DNA of 64,000 bases, from the NCBI RefSeq assembly GCF_014534645.1, contig NZ_JACVQF010000199.1, positions 186,001 through 250,000 of the forward strand, written 5' to 3'. Shown here piece after piece: positions 60,798-64,000 of the stretch. Each line of letters begins with the position of its first letter. The stretch's first letter is position 1. The DNA is from Streptomyces griseicoloratus. Lineage in GTDB: Bacteria > Actinomycetota > Actinomycetes > Streptomycetales > Streptomycetaceae. The notes beneath the pieces were generated by a model. It searched no databases, was not told where the DNA came from, and saw only the letters and a program-made list of their open reading frames with translations. The position numbers and the translations under genes are program-made.

Positions 60798-61281
60798 CGG
60801 TGTCCTCCACAGAAGTCCGCGACGCGTCGGTACCGGATCCGTGCGAGCGGTAGCGCTGCTCGAAGGCCCGGAATGCCGGATTCGGCTCCGGTTCGAATGC
60901 GACACCGAAGGGTTTGAGGGAATTCCCGAAGAGGGCCCGGTCGCCCATGAGGTGGACGGGAAGCGCGAGCAGCGCCCACTCCGGCCGGACGAACAACGCC
61001 CACGCACCGGCCAGGACACCGGCCGTGACCAGGCTGTGCATCGTGTTGTAGGCCACGTAGTAGCGGCGCGGGATCCGGCCGTCGGGGCTGCGCCGGAAGG
61101 CGATCGCGCCGGGGATGTAGCCGATGACGTCGATCACCGCGAACAGCAGCACGAACACGCCCCAGCGGATTTCCGTCCAGTGCTGGAATACGAGCACGAG
61201 CGAAACGGCCAGAAAGCCCAGCCATTCGAGTCGGGAGAGAGCGAAGGTGGTCTTCGTCTCGAATCGGTTCTTGGCGTCCAC
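60781..61281 (-). CDS. Small four-helix membrane protein, DUF4260-like
   Basis: The 166-residue protein has four hydrophobic segments (about 20-36, 41-61, 82-98, 103-119). Conserved-looking polar residues lie inside or at the ends of helices: His34, Asp51, His82 (YNTMH), His110, Asp114 (HLMGDR). The YN..H and H..GDR..G..LK pattern recalls DUF4260 proteins. Intramembrane His/Asp suggests metal binding or catalysis. It is the first gene of the nine-gene operon and overlaps the next gene by 17 bases. By position it could correspond to VlmO, the membrane protein of azoxy pathways, but I cannot verify homology. The start is a GTG after GGAG. Confidence 0.75.
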   Translation of the reverse strand: MDAKNRFETKTTFALSRLEWLGFLAVSLVLVFQHWTEIRWGVFVLLFAVIDVIGYIPGAIAFRRSPDGRIPRRYYVAYNTMHSLVTAGVLAGAWALFVRPEWALLALPVHLMGDRALFGNSLKPFGVAFEPEPNPAFRAFEQRYRSHGSGTDASRTSVEDTDAVRA

Positions 61282-61433
61282 GGGCGCTCCAGGATTGCGC
61301 GTACGATTCCGGGGCCCGACATCAGCCTGCCCCCTCGCTGTGGTCTGTCACTTCTGTTTACGCGCGAGTGGGAGCAACCCCTCGTAAAGTGGAGGCGGTT
61401 GGGCCGGAACGATCCTCGGGGGGTAGCCGTTTC
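61282..61433. promoter_or_regulatory. Divergent promoter region of the nine-gene operon and mocR
   Basis: These 152 bases separate the first gene of the minus-strand operon from the divergent MocR regulator. They contain the A/T-richer stretch ggtctgtcacttctgtttacg and cgtaaagtgg. MocR proteins usually bind such divergent gaps to control their neighbour. I see no single clear palindrome. Confidence 0.4.
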
Positions 61434-62915
61434 ATGACGTCAGCACCGACCGGCGCGGACGGAGCCGGGGGCTCCGGCGACCGGACCGCCGCCTGGGAGC
61501 TGCTGCTGCCCGCCGCCTCGGCACCGGCACGCGCGCGTGGCCGCGCGCTTCAGGCGGCCCTGCGCGACGCGGTCCGCTCGGGCCGCCTCACGCCGGGCAC
61601 CCGGCTGCCGTCGAGCCGGGACCTGTCCGCCGACCTCGGCGTGTCGCGCGGACTGGTGACGGAGGCGTACGAGCAGCTGACGGCCGAGGGCTATCTGCGC
61701 AGCGGCCGCGGGGCCGGGACATGGGTGGGCGACGCGGTGCGGGCCGCCCGCCCGCGCGTGCGTGATCTCGCCCCGCGCTCCCCGGGCACCCACGCCGACT
61801 TCGTGCCGGGGACGCCGGATCTGGCGCTGTTCCCGCGTGCCGCCTGGGCGGCCGCCCAGCGCGAGGTGCTGGCGGAGCTGCCGCACGACGGCCTCGGCTA
61901 TCCGGATCCGCGCGGGCTGCCGCGGCTGCGGACCGCGCTGGCCGAACTGCTCGCCCGCCGCCGGGGAGTGGTGGCGGACCCCGAGCGGATCGTGGTGGTC
62001 TCCGGGGTGGCGCAGGCGATGACGCTGCTCGGTTTCGTGCTGCACGCGCGCGGGATGCGCACCGTCGGCGTCGAGGAGCCCGGCAGCCCCCAGCACTCGG
62101 CGCTGTACGCCTCGGCGGGCGTCGAGGCCGTTCCGCTGCCCCTGGACGACGAGGGACTCGCCGTCGGCCCGCTGCGGGACTCGGGCGTACGGGCCGTCGT
62201 GACGACGCCGGCCCACCAGTTCCCGACGGGCATCGCCTACTCCGCACGGCGGCGCACCGAGCTGCTGGACTGGGCGCGGTCCGTGGACGGACTGGTCCTG
62301 GAGGACGACTACGACGGCGACTTCCGCTACGACCGTGCCCCGGTCGGCGCGCTCCAGGGGCTCGACCCGGAGCACGTCGCCTACACGGGGTCGGTCAGCA
62401 AGTCACTCGCGCCAGGGCTGCGGCTGGGCTGGCTGCTCGTACCGGAGTCGCTGGCGGACGAGGTCGTCGAGCGCAAGCGGACCATCGACCTCGGGCATCC
62501 GTCCCTGGACCAGGCGCTGTTCGCGCGGTTCGTGGAGCGCGGCGACTACGACCGTCAGCTGCGCCGCTGCCAGCGCGCGTACCGCGAGCGCCGTGACGCG
62601 CTGGTGGCCGCGCTGGCGGAGCACTTTCCCGGTTCGCGGGTCTCGGGGATCGCCGCGGGGCTCCACGTCATCGCCGCGCTGCCGCAGTGCCACGGTCCCG
62701 AGGAGCGCTTCCTCGCGCGCGTGGCCGCGGCCGGGGTCGCGGTGCGTCCTCTGAGCGAGTACGGGCACGGGAGCGGGGTCGGGGACCGGGATGGGGACGG
62801 GGATGGTGGTGGTGAGGCGGGCAAGGAGGTGCGCCTGGTGCTGGGGTACGCGCATCTGACACCGGCGCGGATCCGGGCGGGGGTGCGGCTGATGGCGGAG
62901 GCCGCCGACGGGTGA
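61434..62915 (+). CDS. MocR/PdxR-family regulator (GntR HTH fused to aminotransferase domain)
   Basis: The 493-residue protein has a GntR winged HTH (RALQAALRDAVRSGRLTPGTRLPSSRDLSADLGVSRGLVTEAYEQLTAEGYL). A fold type I aminotransferase domain follows (VVVSGVAQAMTLLGFVL, VVTTPAHQFPTGI, LEDDYDGDFRYDR, and the PLP lysine in TGSVSKSLAPGLRLGW). PLP or an amino compound acts as effector in this family. A Gly/Asp-rich insert (GSGVGDRDGDGDGGGEAG) lies near residue 450. It is divergent from the nine-gene operon and is its probable regulator. The ATG at 61434 is preferred to an earlier in-frame start. Confidence 0.9.
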   Translation: MTSAPTGADGAGGSGDRTAAWELLLPAASAPARARGRALQAALRDAVRSGRLTPGTRLPSSRDLSADLGVSRGLVTEAYEQLTAEGYLRSGRGAGTWVGDAVRAARPRVRDLAPRSPGTHADFVPGTPDLALFPRAAWAAAQREVLAELPHDGLGYPDPRGLPRLRTALAELLARRRGVVADPERIVVVSGVAQAMTLLGFVLHARGMRTVGVEEPGSPQHSALYASAGVEAVPLPLDDEGLAVGPLRDSGVRAVVTTPAHQFPTGIAYSARRRTELLDWARSVDGLVLEDDYDGDFRYDRAPVGALQGLDPEHVAYTGSVSKSLAPGLRLGWLLVPESLADEVVERKRTIDLGHPSLDQALFARFVERGDYDRQLRRCQRAYRERRDALVAALAEHFPGSRVSGIAAGLHVIAALPQCHGPEERFLARVAAAGVAVRPLSEYGHGSGVGDRDGDGDGGGEAGKEVRLVLGYAHLTPARIRAGVRLMAEAADG

Positions 62916-62919
62916 ACAC

Positions 62920-63150
62920 GGGCGGGCGGGGCCTTTGCGGGGCAGGGTGCGGGTTGGTTGTGCGTCGGGGTGGGGGGTGGGTCGCGGTCGGGCGGGGCGT
63001 CGGCCGGGTCGCGGGCCGGGGCGTCGGCATGGGCGCGGGCCGGCGTGCCGGCTGGGTCGCGGTTCGGGGCGTCGGCCGGGTCCGGGCCGGGGCGCGGGCC
63101 GGGGCGCCGGCCGGGGCGCGGTCAGGGCGGCGGCTGGGGCGCGGGCTGGT
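62920..63150. repeat. Low-complexity G/C repeat tract
   Basis: A mosaic of short units such as ggggcgtcggccgggtcgcgggcc and gggccggggcg recurs across about 200 bases with strand asymmetry (G-rich on plus). Open frames on both strands here are artefacts of composition: Gly/Val/Arg one way, Pro/Arg/Thr the other. From 63150 to 63470 nothing is recognisable. Confidence 0.6.
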
Positions 63151-63474
63151 CATGCGCTGACGCGCACACGGGAGTGCGACTTCCGGAAGCCGCGCCAGGC
63201 CCACTGCCGGATGCCGCGTGGGACGACCGCCCGGCATCCGTGGAACCCGCGAGGAGGGCCGCCCGCCATCCGCGGTGAAGCGACCGCCCGGCACCCGCAG
63301 CAGCGGCGCGCCCCGGCGCATGCGGCAGCAGCGGCCCTCCGGCACCCGCACCAGGACAACCACCGTGCACGCCCGAGCACACGACTGCCGGCGCGGGCCC
63401 GGAGCCCTGGCCCGTCACCAGCCTGCGCCACCGTGCGTACCACCCTGCGCGCCGGCGCCGGCGCCGTTTCCGGG

Positions 63475-63615
63475 AGTTGCCCACCCAGGGCATCGCGCAG
63501 TTGCCCACCCAGGGCATCGCGCAGTGGCCCACCCGGGGCTCGGGCAGTGGCTCGCCCGGGGCATCGGGCCGTTGCTCACCTGCGGTTCGGGCTGTTGTTC
63601 ACCCGGGGTTTGCGT
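63475..63615. repeat. 24-bp tandem repeat, six units
   Basis: Units of agttgcccacccagggcatc plus gcgc start at 63475, 63499, 63523, 63546, 63570 and 63593. The first two are identical and the later ones diverge. The array ends about 70 bases before the PhoD-like gene. One frame would give repeats of RASRSCPP or CPGWATAR, but I see no gene signals. Confidence 0.8.
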
Positions 63616-63683
63616 GGGCGCCGCGCCGCACCAGTAGGTCTGGCACTGCACACTGGCCGGATCCCGTCCCTGGAGGCGCCTCC

Positions 63684-64000
63684 ATGTCACACCGTCCGCT
63701 CCCCGGTCGCCGCAGCGTGCTGCGCGGAACCCTCGCCGCGTCGGCGGCCCTGTCCCTGCCCACCGCGCTCGGGGCGGCACCCGCGTTCGCCCGCTCCGGG
63801 CGGCCGACGGCGGGCTGGGGCGTGCAGACGGGAGACGTGACCTCCCACTCCGGGCTGGTGTGGGTGCGGTCCGACCGGCCGGCCCGGATGATCGTCGAGA
63901 CGTCGGCGACCGAGTCGTTCCGCAACCCGCGCAGATGGCAGGGTCCGCTGCTCGGCCCGGACACGGACTTCACCGGCACCACCCGGCTGCGCGGCCTGCC
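63684..64000 (+). CDS. phoD: PhoD-like alkaline phosphatase, N-terminal part
   Basis: The first 105 residues are seen and the gene runs off the right edge. The N-terminus is a Tat signal (GRRSVLRGTLAASAALSLPTALGAAPAFA). The PhoD N-terminal domain follows (WGVQTGDVTSHSGLVWVRSDRPARMIVETSATESFRN). PhoD enzymes are secreted phosphomonoesterases/diesterases usually induced by phosphate limitation through PhoP. The ATG at 63684 follows GGAGG. No PHO box is evident in the repeat-rich upstream region. Confidence 0.88.
   Translation, partial: MSHRPLPGRRSVLRGTLAASAALSLPTALGAAPAFARSGRPTAGWGVQTGDVTSHSGLVWVRSDRPARMIVETSATESFRNPRRWQGPLLGPDTDFTGTTRLRGL

Noticed and set aside
63122-63532. Frame giving repeated CAMPWVGN peptides, possible bacteriocin-like repeats
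   Set aside because: It has only two or three copies and no start signal or processing/transport genes. It is better read as a non-coding tandem repeat.
62912-63840. Possible repetitive Gly/Arg- or Pro/Thr-rich secreted proteins in the 62.9-63.8 kb tract, on either strand
   Set aside because: Frames are open only because of G/C repeats. There is no signal peptide or ribosome binding site, and the frames run into the phoD-like gene.

Overview
The window is a 64 kb piece of a Streptomyces (or very close actinomycete) chromosome. It has very high G+C with strong GC3 bias, many GTG/TTG starts and many 4-nt start/stop overlaps. It also carries genus-typical modules: a WhiJ-type HTH/DUF397/ATPase set, an ECF41 sigma factor, an F420-type oxidoreductase and a ydaO leader before an NlpC/P60 hydrolase. 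From memory, the order ddaH-rocD, tap, ureDGFCBA, bioF/bioBAD, purB follows the S. coelicolor SCO122x-SCO125x region, so about 1-45 kb looks like conserved core.

Region by region: 1-5.7 kb holds arginine/ornithine catabolism (end of ddaH, rocD), an RpiB-like isomerase, a ProP-like transporter, a PlsC-type acyltransferase and an SDR. 5.8-12.2 kb (minus) holds secreted tripeptidyl aminopeptidase tap and urease ureABCFGD. 12.3-14.1 kb is a divergent tetR/membrane-protein pair with duplicated operators. 14-19 kb contains degenerate tandem repeats, an orphan antitoxin, a ClpP homologue with a damaged catalytic triad, a c-di-AMP riboswitch with its cell-wall hydrolase, and a WhiJ-like set. 19-23.4 kb is biotin synthesis. 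23.9-33.5 kb holds a methyltransferase, a toxin-antitoxin-like pair, an ABC/FtsX exporter, LLM oxidoreductase, GNAT, two CorC-like CBS proteins and an SGNH hydrolase. 33.5-45 kb holds purB-mug, an ABC-2 exporter with a two-component system, a ROK regulator, a GntR/UTRA regulator with a palindrome over its promoter, ECF41 sigma and two alpha/beta hydrolases.

About 45-61.5 kb looks accessory. The plus strand carries an HD protein, a flavin-halogenase-like enzyme, an ECF sigma factor, a low-complexity Ala/Gly/Leu repeat protein, a UbiB/ABC1 kinase and a methyltransferase. Facing it is a tight nine-gene minus-strand operon (61281 to 52493): small membrane protein, MprF-C-terminal-like (DUF2156) transferase, acyl-CoA-dehydrogenase-like flavoprotein, thioester reductase, class III aminotransferase, SRPBCC protein, flavin reductase, FAD amine oxidase and WS/DGAT acyltransferase. 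A divergent MocR regulator lies upstream.

The operon reads as a pathway from an acyl thioester to an aldehyde, an amine and an N-hydroxylamine, followed by aminoacyl-tRNA-dependent acylation. That logic resembles azoxy/hydrazine (valanimycin-type) biosynthesis and is the most interesting system here. The window ends in two low-complexity repeat tracts and the start of a Tat-exported PhoD-like phosphatase.
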